Source: Paenibacillus xylanexedens
GTDB taxonomy: Bacteria; Bacillota; Bacilli; Paenibacillales; Paenibacillaceae
Assembly (NCBI RefSeq): GCF_007680605.1
Contig: NZ_VEIO01000003.1
Span: forward strand, 160,575-207,854
Direction of reading: 5' to 3'
DNA: 47,280 nucleotides
Below the pieces are notes generated by a model. It saw only the letters and a program-made list of their open reading frames with translations, was not told the origin of the DNA and ran no database searches. Of this stretch, positions 9,008 to 18,036 are shown piece by piece (position 1 is the first letter of the stretch; each line of letters begins with the position of its first letter). Made by a program: the position numbers and the translations under genes.

Positions 9008-10447
9008 ATGGGTGTGGTCAGCATCCTGACCCATAGTTTTACCGATGGTTACAACCGGGAGTTTGGCCGGGTATTTGGCGGCGGACTGGAACGTTATATT
9101 CTCGATCTATGCAGTGTCATCCGCGGACTCGGACATATTCCGGAAGTGCACCAGCTGTCCTATTTCGAAGCATTCCAGACCCGAACCGAACAGATTGACG
9201 TCTATGGTTACGATTACGACATGGAAAATGTACCGGAAGCCTTTGACCGGATGGCCGCAGCAGCCCGCGGTCCAATCATCTATGCCAGTTGCCTCTGGCA
9301 ACCCATTACCTATAAACCTGGCAGCCTCGGGATATGTCATGGCATTAATTGGGATCGCCCCCGCCTGCCGCTTGAGACGAAACGCCAGGTTGCCGATCAC
9401 ATTCAGCTGGCGCTGGACGGACTGGTTCGCATCGTTTCGGTAGACTCCCATTTCCAGACCTTCTGCCGGGCAGCCTGTACGTACACCGATTCAGAACAAA
9501 TTGTGCTGATTCCCAACGCAGTGGACACCTCTTATTTCATCCCTGCTCCGCCAAGCAGGATGCTCACACCGCAGCATGAAGAGGAATGGATGACGACATG
9601 GAAAAGAGATTTGCCACTCCAGACTGAACAGGAAGACATTCTTGTTAAGGAATACAGGGGGGATGCAGCAGATCATCATACAGCAGGCCTTAATGATTCA
9701 GATTTAGATCGCAGTTCAGGGGAAAAAGCCAGAACGAAGAGTTTTAAGCGAGAGCAGGGTGAAGTCTCCGGTGTAGGTGCTTTTTCTTTCGAAAATGAAT
9801 TTGCCGAACCTCCTTCTCATCAAGGTCACGATCATACGAATGACGCTGTGCCTGTGTCAGTTCCACGTCCAATCCGCATTCTGTATCCCCGCCGCATCAG
9901 CAGCGAGCGCGGTATCATTCCTATGATGCTTGCGGCAGATAAGCTGCTGGGGGCTTTTCCGGATGTGGAGGTTGAATTTGCCGGGGAACTGGTCGAAGGC
10001 AGTACGGTAGGCAGAGCCTTTCGCTATTGGCAGCGTACACATCCGCATACGGTCCGCATCCGCCAGCATACGTACGATTTCAAAGATATTCGTGACGCTT
10101 ACCATCAGGCGGATATCGTTGTCATACCTACGTTATTCTCGGAGGGAACCTCCTACGCATGCCTGGAAGCGATGAGCTGCGGTCTTCCGGTTATCGCTTC
10201 CAATGTCGGAGGACTCAATGATCTGATTCAGGATGGGTTCAACGGATTGCTCGTGCCCCCGGGTGAGCAGGCATTGACTGCCGCGCTCATCAGGCTCGTT
10301 CAGGATCGCGCCACGCGGGAGCGGCTTGGCATCTATGCGCGCGAAACCGCACTGTCTTATGATCTGTCCATATGGCGTAGCCGGTGGAGCAGGGTTCTGG
10401 AATCTTTTTTAGCTGAAACAGGATTGAAGGAGGCGATTCAAACATGA
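9008..10447 (+). CDS. GT4-family (GT-B) glycosyltransferase with long linker insert
   Basis: 479 residues. The N-terminal half begins SILTHSFTDGYNREFGRVFGG and contains a glycine-rich GGGLERYI acceptor loop. The C-terminal half carries the GT4 block ILYPRRISSERGI and the E-x7-E motif in SEGTSYACLEAMSCGLPV. A hydrophilic stretch of about 100 residues (about 180-285), rich in Asp, Glu, His and Ser, is inserted in the interdomain linker and is not part of the usual fold. The ATG at 9008 has GGAGGAG upstream; the open frame reaches back to 8915, but that part overlaps the GT2 gene. It probably adds one sugar to the same glycan as its operon partners. Confidence 0.88.
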   Translation: MGVVSILTHSFTDGYNREFGRVFGGGLERYILDLCSVIRGLGHIPEVHQLSYFEAFQTRTEQIDVYGYDYDMENVPEAFDRMAAAARGPIIYASCLWQPITYKPGSLGICHGINWDRPRLPLETKRQVADHIQLALDGLVRIVSVDSHFQTFCRAACTYTDSEQIVLIPNAVDTSYFIPAPPSRMLTPQHEEEWMTTWKRDLPLQTEQEDILVKEYRGDAADHHTAGLNDSDLDRSSGEKARTKSFKREQGEVSGVGAFSFENEFAEPPSHQGHDHTNDAVPVSVPRPIRILYPRRISSERGIIPMMLAADKLLGAFPDVEVEFAGELVEGSTVGRAFRYWQRTHPHTVRIRQHTYDFKDIRDAYHQADIVVIPTLFSEGTSYACLEAMSCGLPVIASNVGGLNDLIQDGFNGLLVPPGEQALTAALIRLVQDRATRERLGIYARETALSYDLSIWRSRWSRVLESFLAETGLKEAIQT

Positions 10448-11124
10448 TGGACACACCCGACACCACGTCAATGATGGAATCAAGGTACATCCGGCAAAGC
10501 GATCCGAAGACAGACACGCTCGTTTTCCCGCTCCATCCCGCCTGGTGGAGCCGTCCTTATGAGTATGAGTGGGCGAGGCAATTTGCACGTTCAAGCGACG
10601 TGGTACTGGATGCGGCCTGCGGCATTTCGCACCCGTTCAAATTTTGGCTCACGGAGCATTGCCGCGAAGTTCACGCATGTGATTGGGATGAACGCATCCT
10701 GTCGGAAGAGGCGATTCGTCTAGATATTGCGGCTGATTTTGGCGAACAGGCGGCTCTCCATCTGCCCGAACATTACCTCACCCGGCTTCATCGCGCTCAG
10801 GCCAATCTGGCGCAGCTTCCATATCGTCCCGAGCAGTTTGACCGCATATTCTGCATCTCTGTTCTGGAGCATCTGGACACGGGCACGATGCTACGGGCTT
10901 TTCGCGAATTCGCCCGGGTGTTGAAGCCAAACGGACAGTTAATCGCCACGTTTGATGTACCCGAGATGCGACCGGATCTACTGGAAACGATCATGGCTGT
11001 CACAGGACTGACGATTGAAGATAAGTTAACCGTGGAAGAACCTGCGGACGCCATCTCCTCGGAGATGTATGGCGCGCCCATCCGCTGCTTCAGGGCTGTG
11101 ATATGCAAGGCGGAAAAAGGATAG
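10444..11124 (+). CDS. SAM-dependent methyltransferase (class I)
   Basis: 226 residues with a Rossmann methyltransferase core: VVLDAACGISHPF (SAM-binding motif I), VHACDWDE (acidic end of strand 2), FDRIFCISVLEHLD (motif with the VLEH signature) and LKPNGQLIATFD (motif VI-like). It overlaps the GT4 gene by the 4-base ATGA. In a glycan operon such enzymes usually methylate a sugar hydroxyl, sometimes capping chain growth; a small-molecule or lipid-linked acceptor cannot be excluded. It is the last gene of the plus-strand operon. Confidence 0.85.
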   Translation: MMDTPDTTSMMESRYIRQSDPKTDTLVFPLHPAWWSRPYEYEWARQFARSSDVVLDAACGISHPFKFWLTEHCREVHACDWDERILSEEAIRLDIAADFGEQAALHLPEHYLTRLHRAQANLAQLPYRPEQFDRIFCISVLEHLDTGTMLRAFREFARVLKPNGQLIATFDVPEMRPDLLETIMAVTGLTIEDKLTVEEPADAISSEMYGAPIRCFRAVICKAEKG

Positions 11125-11183
11125 AGACGTTAGTCCCGCACGCCATTAATACATCAATTGCTGTACAGTAGCTCATCTCATCT

Positions 11184-11213
11184 AGCCTCTAAACGAGCAT
11201 TACCATAGAGGCT
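11184..11213. repeat. 8-bp inverted repeat
   Basis: AGCCTCTA (11184-11191) and TAGAGGCT (11206-11213) form a perfect stem with a 14-base loop but no T-run. It lies just after the methyltransferase gene in the 297-base convergent gap 11125-11421, which has no gene. The function is unknown; it may stabilize the mRNA end. Confidence 0.4.
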
Positions 11214-11347
11214 TCTGATGAGAAAGCGATTAGGTATTCGAACATAATACGCGGAAAGGGTAGTATTGCGGATTGCATAACGAATTGCATAGTTATGTGT
11301 TTTTCCGTCTGAAACAGCAGGCCAAACTTGTGGTAAATGCAGTTTGT

Positions 11348-11369
11348 GCCGGGATGCCCCGGCTTTTTT
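11348..11369 (+). terminator. Terminator of the plus-strand glycan operon
   Basis: GCCGGG-ATGC-CCCGGC followed by six T. The same bases also pair with a second GC-rich block (CCGGGCATCCCGG, 11383-11395), so the minus-strand operon from 20049 to 11422 may use the nested structure as well, though it has only a short T-run on that strand. Confidence 0.8.
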
Positions 11370-11421
11370 GCTGTGCTGAAAGCCGGGCATCCCGGGGCAT
11401 CCGGCGCTAAGGTACGCCGGA

Positions 11422-13413
11422 TCACAGGTACACCAGCAGCATGTTGCACTGCTGCTGGAAGGCTAGGGCATGGGCTGCGCCAGATTCCGTCAGGCGCAGC
11501 AGGGTCTGCAGGCCCGGCGGCGGTGTCTTCGCCGGGCCGCCTTGGGCGGCAGCATGCCGTGCCGTGATCCGGGCCGCGTAATCGGCCCAATCACGCGCCA
11601 GGCTCTGCCGCCCGGCGAGCAGCGCGAGCGTGCCCGCCAGGAGCGCATGCGCTGCGAGCGCCGGGGCGGGCACTTCGTCCGCGCAGGGCTGCTGCGCGCC
11701 GCCCGGCGTGCCGCATAGCGCAAGCAGCCCTGCGCGGACGTGAGCGGGCGCGCGCAGCAGCCCGCAGCGGGCCGCAGGCGGGAGCGCGGCGAGCAGCGCC
11801 AGCGCGCCGCCCCGCGGCAGGGCCTGCAGCAGGCGCAGCCATGCGTGCCAGGCGCCCACGGCGGCGAGCGCTTGCGCGGGCAGCGCCAAGCTGCTCGGAG
11901 TGCCGCAAGCCGCCGCGCCCTCGCCTTGCAGCAGCACCTCGGCAGCACGCGCCACCTCCGGCACGGCTGCCTGCTGGCGAGTTGCCGCCGCACGCCCGGG
12001 CACGCCGCGCTCACGTTGCTTGTGGCCCAGCGCCCACAGTGCCAGCGCAGCCTCTGGCCCATGCTGCGCATGCGCTACCCACAGCCGCAGCGCCGTGCTC
12101 GCGGCTGCATCCTCGCCGATCTGGGCCAGCGCCAGCCCCTCGGCAAGCGGCTTCCCGCGTTGCGCCGGGCCCAGCGCCCCCGCATGGCGCAGCAGCCATT
12201 CCGGCCGATGCGCAGCCAGCGCGGCCGAGACCAGTGCTTGCCACGCCGCTAGCGGCAAGCTCCCCCACTCGGCTACGCCAGCAATGGCCTGCGGCCGTCC
12301 CGTGGCTGCCCCAAGGAATAGCATTCGCTGCCATGCCGCCCCGTTGCCGGGCTGTATGCCCAGCGCTTCCGTATAGGACGCTTCCGCTTCTGCCCAGCGG
12401 CCATCCTGCTCATGTGCCATGCCTTCCAATGTTAGGCTGCGGTAGCTTCCGGCACCGGACACCGAGGTATACCGCACTGCTGTCGATGCAGCGGATTTCG
12501 CCTGCTTTAACCACTCTAATGCACGATCTGCACGGCCCTGATCTAGTTCCAACACCGCGGCAAGCTCAAGCAGATCCGGGAAATCATCATACACCGTTAC
12601 CCAGGTCTCCACCACAGAGAGCGCCAGCTCGATCTGCCCCAATTCTCTCCACGTATATGCTGTTTTTAGCACTACATCCGAATGATATCCACACGTCGGA
12701 TCAAGCTTTGCCAGCAGCGGCAACAGCAATCGAAGTGCTTCATCATACTTCGATTGCTGAAACCACTCGGCAGCCAGCGCATAGAGCAGTTCCTGCTGAT
12801 CTGGTGTCTGCTGCAGAGCCAGCCGGATCAACCTCATGTTACGCACATCTTTTCGCTTAGCAGCAATGACCTCATCCAAATAACCGTAATGAACAACCTC
12901 GATGTCCGAATGACGAATCCCTTGCGGCATCAAAGCGAGAATAGAAGAAGCGACTTCCTCATGGATTCTTCCACGAAAAGCAATTCGGGGGTCATTTCGA
13001 AATAAACGGCACACCTCGTCCGTTACACGTTCTTCGCCTGAAATACCCAGCAGACTCGTCACCTTAACCCAATACCCCCAGACCTCTTCACTCCCCGCTT
13101 CAAGCCATTCCAGCAACTCTGACTTTGTCCATAACGTATGCTTCCACATTTCATCGGCATCCAGCACCAAAATCCATGAATAACTCGCGGCAGCAAGCGA
13201 AAGATTACGCGCCTGGCTAAAGTCTCCGTTCCACTCTGTACTAATGATCGTTGCATCATATCGCTGAGCAATAGCTACGGAATCATCAGCCGAACCTGTA
13301 TCCACGATAATGATCTCGTCTATGATTTCACGTACAGAATCCAGACAACGTTCCAGAAACTCACTTTCATCCCTCACGATCATACATAAGCTGATACCTT
13401 CCTTCACCCGCAT
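11422..13413 (-). CDS. GT2-TPR glycosyltransferase 3
   Basis: 663 residues. The GT2 domain (about 1-190) has ISLCMIVRDE, IIVDTGSADDS and LVLDADEMW; the linker motif VVHYGYLDEVI follows, then TPR-like helices from about 200. GT2-TPR fusions include the peptide S-glycosyltransferase SunS, so a polypeptide acceptor is plausible. The start at 13413 has AAGGAGG 5-6 bases upstream. The C-terminal half (from about residue 330) is extremely Ala/Leu-rich and GC-rich: the line 11641-11700 is 48/60 G+C, against 31/60 at 13021-13080 within the same gene. All frames are open there, but this frame is continuous with the GT2 domain. It is last of the minus-strand operon. Confidence 0.82.
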   Translation of the reverse strand: MRVKEGISLCMIVRDESEFLERCLDSVREIIDEIIIVDTGSADDSVAIAQRYDATIISTEWNGDFSQARNLSLAAASYSWILVLDADEMWKHTLWTKSELLEWLEAGSEEVWGYWVKVTSLLGISGEERVTDEVCRLFRNDPRIAFRGRIHEEVASSILALMPQGIRHSDIEVVHYGYLDEVIAAKRKDVRNMRLIRLALQQTPDQQELLYALAAEWFQQSKYDEALRLLLPLLAKLDPTCGYHSDVVLKTAYTWRELGQIELALSVVETWVTVYDDFPDLLELAAVLELDQGRADRALEWLKQAKSAASTAVRYTSVSGAGSYRSLTLEGMAHEQDGRWAEAEASYTEALGIQPGNGAAWQRMLFLGAATGRPQAIAGVAEWGSLPLAAWQALVSAALAAHRPEWLLRHAGALGPAQRGKPLAEGLALAQIGEDAAASTALRLWVAHAQHGPEAALALWALGHKQRERGVPGRAAATRQQAAVPEVARAAEVLLQGEGAAACGTPSSLALPAQALAAVGAWHAWLRLLQALPRGGALALLAALPPAARCGLLRAPAHVRAGLLALCGTPGGAQQPCADEVPAPALAAHALLAGTLALLAGRQSLARDWADYAARITARHAAAQGGPAKTPPPGLQTLLRLTESGAAHALAFQQQCNMLLVYL

Positions 13414-13485
13414 CCTGCCCTCCTTCCGTCAAAACCCTCCCTGCCGATCCTTCGCCTTCCATTTATTGTCCGCCGCTCTTCCGAC

Positions 13486-15576
13486 TCAGCCCTCGAATCC
13501 GTCTGCTCCAGGCAACTCCAGCCGAATATGCTGAATGACAGGCCAGTATGAACGACGCTGCCTTTTCCCAGGCTCCACCTGTTCCGTATCAGACATAAGT
13601 TTCGCCAGATGGCGATCAGCTGCACTCACCATGCCTTGAACCAACCATCCTGTTCCGCTCAACGTATCCAAGGCTCCTGCGAAGGGCTCCTTAGCCAATA
13701 TTTCTTTGGCATCCGTACGCTCACTCTCGGATTGTTGTACCCGATTTTCTTCATGCTCCGGCTTACTGCCAGCATACTTTTCCTCTTCCAAACCTTTTCC
13801 CACGATTCCACCACCTGCATCCAGCAGCTGACGTCCCCGTTGAATCAATCCATGCAGCGCCTGCCATCTTCCAGACTGGACACACCCTTCCAGCATTAGC
13901 CCGAGAGCTTGCCAGCCCTCATACAGCCCTGCATGATCAGAGTCCGCCACACTCTCAAGTCCAGCTACATTCTCCTTTTTCGATCTGTTCTCCATCTCTA
14001 CTACAGCCTTTCCCCATCCTGTAGACCCCGACTTTTCCTCAGATGCACTCTCTCTGCCCTCGCCTAACTGTGAGCTGTGCATCAGCCAACGGGTAAAAGC
14101 ATCCTGTCCGCTTGTTTCCTGCCCCTCTTTCCCATCCAGCCATCGTAAACGTTCAAGCCAACGGGCAGCCATAGGGGCAAATGGCCCTCTTTTTCGCTTC
14201 ACCGTTTCGAGTTTCAAACGCGCGCTACTCCAGTCCCCTCGTTGTACATGCAGAACGGCCTCAGCCACGGAACGTTTCTCCCGTTGCTCGCCGGAAGAAG
14301 CAGACGTTAACTCCCCAAGCAATTCAAGCGCAGCATCGTAACAATGGCACTGTTCCAGAATACCCAGTACTTTAGACAAAGCTTCCTCCGAACTCAGGGC
14401 AAAACGCGACTCGATCACCGCCGGAATTTGCCCTTCCTGCCCTGATACGCGCATGATTCGAAATAGGCGATACAGCGGCGGTACCAAGCTGGATTTTGCC
14501 CGCACCGTTTCCACATAAGCATCGACCGCTCCTTCAAGATCGGCCTTTCCTTCCAGCAAGCGGCCCAGCGTGTACCATGTCTGGTATGTGCCCATTCCTT
14601 CTTCAGTGTGGAAAATCGCTGGAGGAGGCCCCTGCCTAACGGCTTTACGAAGCCATATCTCTGCAGCCTCCGTATCCCCCACAGCGTCTGCACATATCGC
14701 CCGATGATGCATCAAATCTGTGTATTCCGGGAAAAGTTCCAGCGCCGCGTCCACACGCTCCAGTGCGTCCTGCCAGCGTTGCAAATGCTCCAGACAGCGG
14801 ACTTCGTATTTCAATAGCAAATGTGCATAGCTGGTCACGGCAGGGTCAATCATCTTCCGCGCTTTGCCGAATGAATCCAGTGCCTGCTCCGCTTCACCCA
14901 CACGCAAATACTCCACGCCCAAGTTATAGTGATGGAACGGTTGATTCGGCTCTTCCACCACCGCCTGCTGCAGTAGACGCACATTGCGATTCACCTTGTC
15001 CTTGCGCTCCACAACCACCGTCTGATACCCGTAATGGTGAATCACCATGTTCGTGATATGAAACGCAGCCTCCGGATTTCGCTCACAGATCGCTGCAGCA
15101 ATCTGCTCATGGATGCGACCCTTGAACCGATGCTCGGGATGATTGCGAAACAAACGCAGCACCGGATTGACCGTCGCGCCTTGCTGACCCGAACCCGTAT
15201 AGTTATGAATGTTTAAAAACAATCCGTCGCAGCCGCTGACTTCCGTCCAGCTTCTGATCTGCTCCCGAGCTGTCGCTTCCAGCGCCTCGTCCGCATCAAG
15301 AAAGAGAATCCAGTCGCCGGAAGCCCGCTCCAGGCCAGCATTTCGTGCCGCGGCAAAATCATCGCACCACTCAAACTCAACGACCGACGCGCCATACTCC
15401 CGCGCAATGGCCACACTTCGATCAGATGATCCAGTATCTACTACAATGATCTCATCCACCGCACCCCGCACACTTTCAAGGCAACGTGGCAGCATCTCTT
15501 CCTCATCCTTGACGATCATGCACAGAGAGATCCGCTCGGCCTGACTCCGCTGTCTCTGATGCTGATGTGCTTGCAT
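13486..15576 (-). CDS. GT2-TPR glycosyltransferase 2
   Basis: 696 residues. GT2 domain (about 15-215) with RISLCMIVKDEEEMLPRCLE, IIVVDTGSSDRS and LFLDADEALE; the VIHHYGYQTVVVERKDK segment links to TPR repeats (about 225-420). A further helical, charged region follows, with many Glu/Ser/Lys around 520-650. The ATG at 15576 is chosen because GGAGG lies 7 bases upstream; the frame is open to 15672 without a better site. The first 74 bases overlap the end of the upstream GT2-TPR gene, so translation is probably coupled. Cytoplasmic; donor and acceptor unknown, with neighbouring threonine-rich proteins the natural acceptor candidates. Confidence 0.88.
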   Translation of the reverse strand: MQAHQHQRQRSQAERISLCMIVKDEEEMLPRCLESVRGAVDEIIVVDTGSSDRSVAIAREYGASVVEFEWCDDFAAARNAGLERASGDWILFLDADEALEATAREQIRSWTEVSGCDGLFLNIHNYTGSGQQGATVNPVLRLFRNHPEHRFKGRIHEQIAAAICERNPEAAFHITNMVIHHYGYQTVVVERKDKVNRNVRLLQQAVVEEPNQPFHHYNLGVEYLRVGEAEQALDSFGKARKMIDPAVTSYAHLLLKYEVRCLEHLQRWQDALERVDAALELFPEYTDLMHHRAICADAVGDTEAAEIWLRKAVRQGPPPAIFHTEEGMGTYQTWYTLGRLLEGKADLEGAVDAYVETVRAKSSLVPPLYRLFRIMRVSGQEGQIPAVIESRFALSSEEALSKVLGILEQCHCYDAALELLGELTSASSGEQREKRSVAEAVLHVQRGDWSSARLKLETVKRKRGPFAPMAARWLERLRWLDGKEGQETSGQDAFTRWLMHSSQLGEGRESASEEKSGSTGWGKAVVEMENRSKKENVAGLESVADSDHAGLYEGWQALGLMLEGCVQSGRWQALHGLIQRGRQLLDAGGGIVGKGLEEEKYAGSKPEHEENRVQQSESERTDAKEILAKEPFAGALDTLSGTGWLVQGMVSAADRHLAKLMSDTEQVEPGKRQRRSYWPVIQHIRLELPGADGFEG

Positions 15577-17956
15577 GGTGATTCCTCCTTTCTTTTGCAT
15601 GATATACTGTCCGCCAAGGTATCCCCTCCGCTGTTCGCAACTGCTGTTCCAAAGCCAGCTGCTGATTCGCAAGTACTCTAACCTCGGAAGAACGATTCCG
15701 TTCCTGACGAATTAAACCAAGGGCCATTTGCAAGTAACAGATAGCCGCTCCAGCACGGGCTTCACTGAAATCCGGCTTTTGCTCCAGTGCCTGTTCCAAG
15801 AGCGACAGTGCTTGCTCCAAATGTCCTTTGGAGTACAGCGTTTCGCCCAGACAGAACAGCCCTTCCGCATCCAATTCTCCTTCCGTCATACACTGAATCA
15901 GCATCTCGGCAGCAATCATCGTGTATCCATGCCGATGCAACAGACCCGCATAATTCCGCCGAATTGCTGTTTCTGTCCTCTCAGGATCTGACATGATACA
16001 AGCCAAACGCTCATGCAACTGCTGTGCGATGACCAATTGCCCGCTTTGGATCGCACGAGCCACTAACTGCCTTGCGATCATTTGCACAGGTTCGCTCCAT
16101 TGCAGAAGTTGCCTATCCGATGCAGCAGGTACAGGAGGTCTAGAAGAACCAGCCGATAGAGTTCCAGGCTGATACTCAAACAGTAACCGGTCCGCTACCT
16201 TCCACATTCCCCTCTCCAGAGGAGATACTTTAGCCAAGAAGGATGAAGTCAAACGCCTGCCACTCGCCCAGCATGCTAGCGCCCAATCACTTCGCTCATC
16301 CGATTGAAGGCTCATATCAGCATCATCCTCAACTCCTGACGTGATGACAGACGGGAAAGAAATCTGTTTATGCTCCTCTCTATCCGCTTCTCCCCAGCTA
16401 CTCTGAGCGAGGTTCCATGCATCTGTAACTTGGCCTGCACACAACATCCAGTGAAGTTGATCACCTACTGGAACATGAATATGGGATGCCTCACCACCCA
16501 GAAGAAGTAATGCCTGTTTATACGCTCCGCAATTAGCGAGGGCATAGAGCATATGAATCGGCACGATCTCTGTTTCCTTTTCCAAAGTGGGGTGCGGCCG
16601 GTTCATTTGATCTGCATGATCTGTTCCACGGATCTGATGTAATCGGTTAGCTAAATGCATCAGCTGACCTGCAATGGAATCATCCGAATGCCCCTGTTGC
16701 TGCAATGCATCCGCCAATCCGATCCAAGCGGGTCTGTAGGCAGATAATTGCTCCAGGGCAAGCTCGTATAGCCGAACCGCTTCTTGCCCGAATCCCCGTT
16801 TCTGTGCAAGCCGCGCCATCGATGTATATGCCCGATAACTGCAAGAGCCTGCTTCTGTCACGTAAAAAGCTTTATTCACGGCTTCTCCGCCGCCAGACCT
16901 TCCGTGATCATTCGGACCGGAGCCACAGGTGCTCGCCCGTGCATAGGCACGATAAGCCCGTTCCTGCAAACCCTGCTGCTCCAGAACTTCACCGTATATC
17001 AAATGGAGATCAGCGTATGCAGGGTAACGTTGAGTTTCTGCGGAAAGCAGCAGATGGGCTTCTTCGTAACGCTCCAGTTCTACCAGTACTTTCGCCAAAT
17101 CTCTTACAAGGGTGGAGCGATAGGGAGCTGGCCATTCGGCTCGTTTCATCGACTCACTAAAAGCCTCCGCCGCTTGCCCAAGGTCACCCAGTTGGCAGCG
17201 TGTTACGCCCAGATTGTACAGGTGAAAAGGGTCTGCCGGATGATCGGCAAGCTCCCGCTCGATCAGGCGCAAATTACGCTTGGCTTTATCCCCTTTAGCG
17301 ATTACGGTAGCTAGATAACCATCATGCCCCAGACGCAAAGGGGCAAGCGGCTCAACTTTTACATCTGTGTCTGTGTCTGCATCTACATCTACGTCTGCTA
17401 AATTGCCTGCTGCACATATTTCAGGTGAATCAGAGTGTATGCTCATCTTTTTTTGGGACTTATTTAGGGTAACGCCAGAGCTTTGGTCATCCATGTTTTG
17501 GCGAAACAGCTGTTCATGAATGCGCCCTGTGTACTGATAGCCATGCTGGGCACGGAACAGCCGTACAGGATGGGACAGGATCTTGTCCTCGGTCCCTTCT
17601 CCGTATTGATTTTCGATTGTGATGCGTAAACGGGTGATGCTCTTATGGACGTTTGGCAAAAAACTCATTAATTGTTCCAATCCTTCGATGACATACTCAT
17701 CGGCATCCAGACAGAGAGTCCATTCCGTCGTTGCCAGGGGCAGGCTAATATTTCGGGCTTTAGCAAAATCATCTTCCCAACGGGCGTGTAGCACTGTCGC
17801 ACCATATGTTCTGGCAATATCAGCTGTCCGGTCGGACGAGCCTGTATCTGTAATGAACCATTCCGAACCCGCTTGCTTCAAGCTGTCCAGACAGCGGGGC
17901 AGGTGCTGCTCTTCATTTTGCACAATCATATGAATGCCGAGTAACCGGTTCTGCAT
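15503..17956 (-). CDS. GT2-TPR glycosyltransferase 1
   Basis: 817 residues, the longest of the three. The GT2 domain begins IHMIVQNEEQHLPRCLDS and has ITDTGSSDRTAD and LCLDADEYV. An insertion of about 60 residues between IHEQLF and LRLGHDGYLATVI contains the acidic run DVDVDADTDTDVK (about 186-198), encoded by 6-base repeats at 17361-17398. TPR-like repeats occupy about 230-390 and again 690-770. The ATG at 17956 is used (GGAGG 9 bases upstream); an ATG two codons earlier and a TTG at 17977 are alternatives. The last 25 codons overlap the next gene in another frame. It is the first glycosyltransferase after the repeat protein, 80 bases downstream of it. Confidence 0.85.
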   Translation of the reverse strand: MQNRLLGIHMIVQNEEQHLPRCLDSLKQAGSEWFITDTGSSDRTADIARTYGATVLHARWEDDFAKARNISLPLATTEWTLCLDADEYVIEGLEQLMSFLPNVHKSITRLRITIENQYGEGTEDKILSHPVRLFRAQHGYQYTGRIHEQLFRQNMDDQSSGVTLNKSQKKMSIHSDSPEICAAGNLADVDVDADTDTDVKVEPLAPLRLGHDGYLATVIAKGDKAKRNLRLIERELADHPADPFHLYNLGVTRCQLGDLGQAAEAFSESMKRAEWPAPYRSTLVRDLAKVLVELERYEEAHLLLSAETQRYPAYADLHLIYGEVLEQQGLQERAYRAYARASTCGSGPNDHGRSGGGEAVNKAFYVTEAGSCSYRAYTSMARLAQKRGFGQEAVRLYELALEQLSAYRPAWIGLADALQQQGHSDDSIAGQLMHLANRLHQIRGTDHADQMNRPHPTLEKETEIVPIHMLYALANCGAYKQALLLLGGEASHIHVPVGDQLHWMLCAGQVTDAWNLAQSSWGEADREEHKQISFPSVITSGVEDDADMSLQSDERSDWALACWASGRRLTSSFLAKVSPLERGMWKVADRLLFEYQPGTLSAGSSRPPVPAASDRQLLQWSEPVQMIARQLVARAIQSGQLVIAQQLHERLACIMSDPERTETAIRRNYAGLLHRHGYTMIAAEMLIQCMTEGELDAEGLFCLGETLYSKGHLEQALSLLEQALEQKPDFSEARAGAAICYLQMALGLIRQERNRSSEVRVLANQQLALEQQLRTAEGIPWRTVYHAKERRNHHASTSASETAESGRADLSVHDRQG

Positions 17957-18036
17957 CCGCATTAACCTCCGATACAAAAAAAGTACATGAAGCCCACCAA
18001 AGTGAACTCCATGTACCTATATGACAGCCAAGCGGG

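Noticed and set aside
11841..12860. Plus-strand open frame of 339 codons in the GC-rich part
   Set aside because: Very high GC leaves most frames open. The Ala/Arg/Pro-rich product has no fold signal, and the minus-strand frame is continuous with a GT2 domain.
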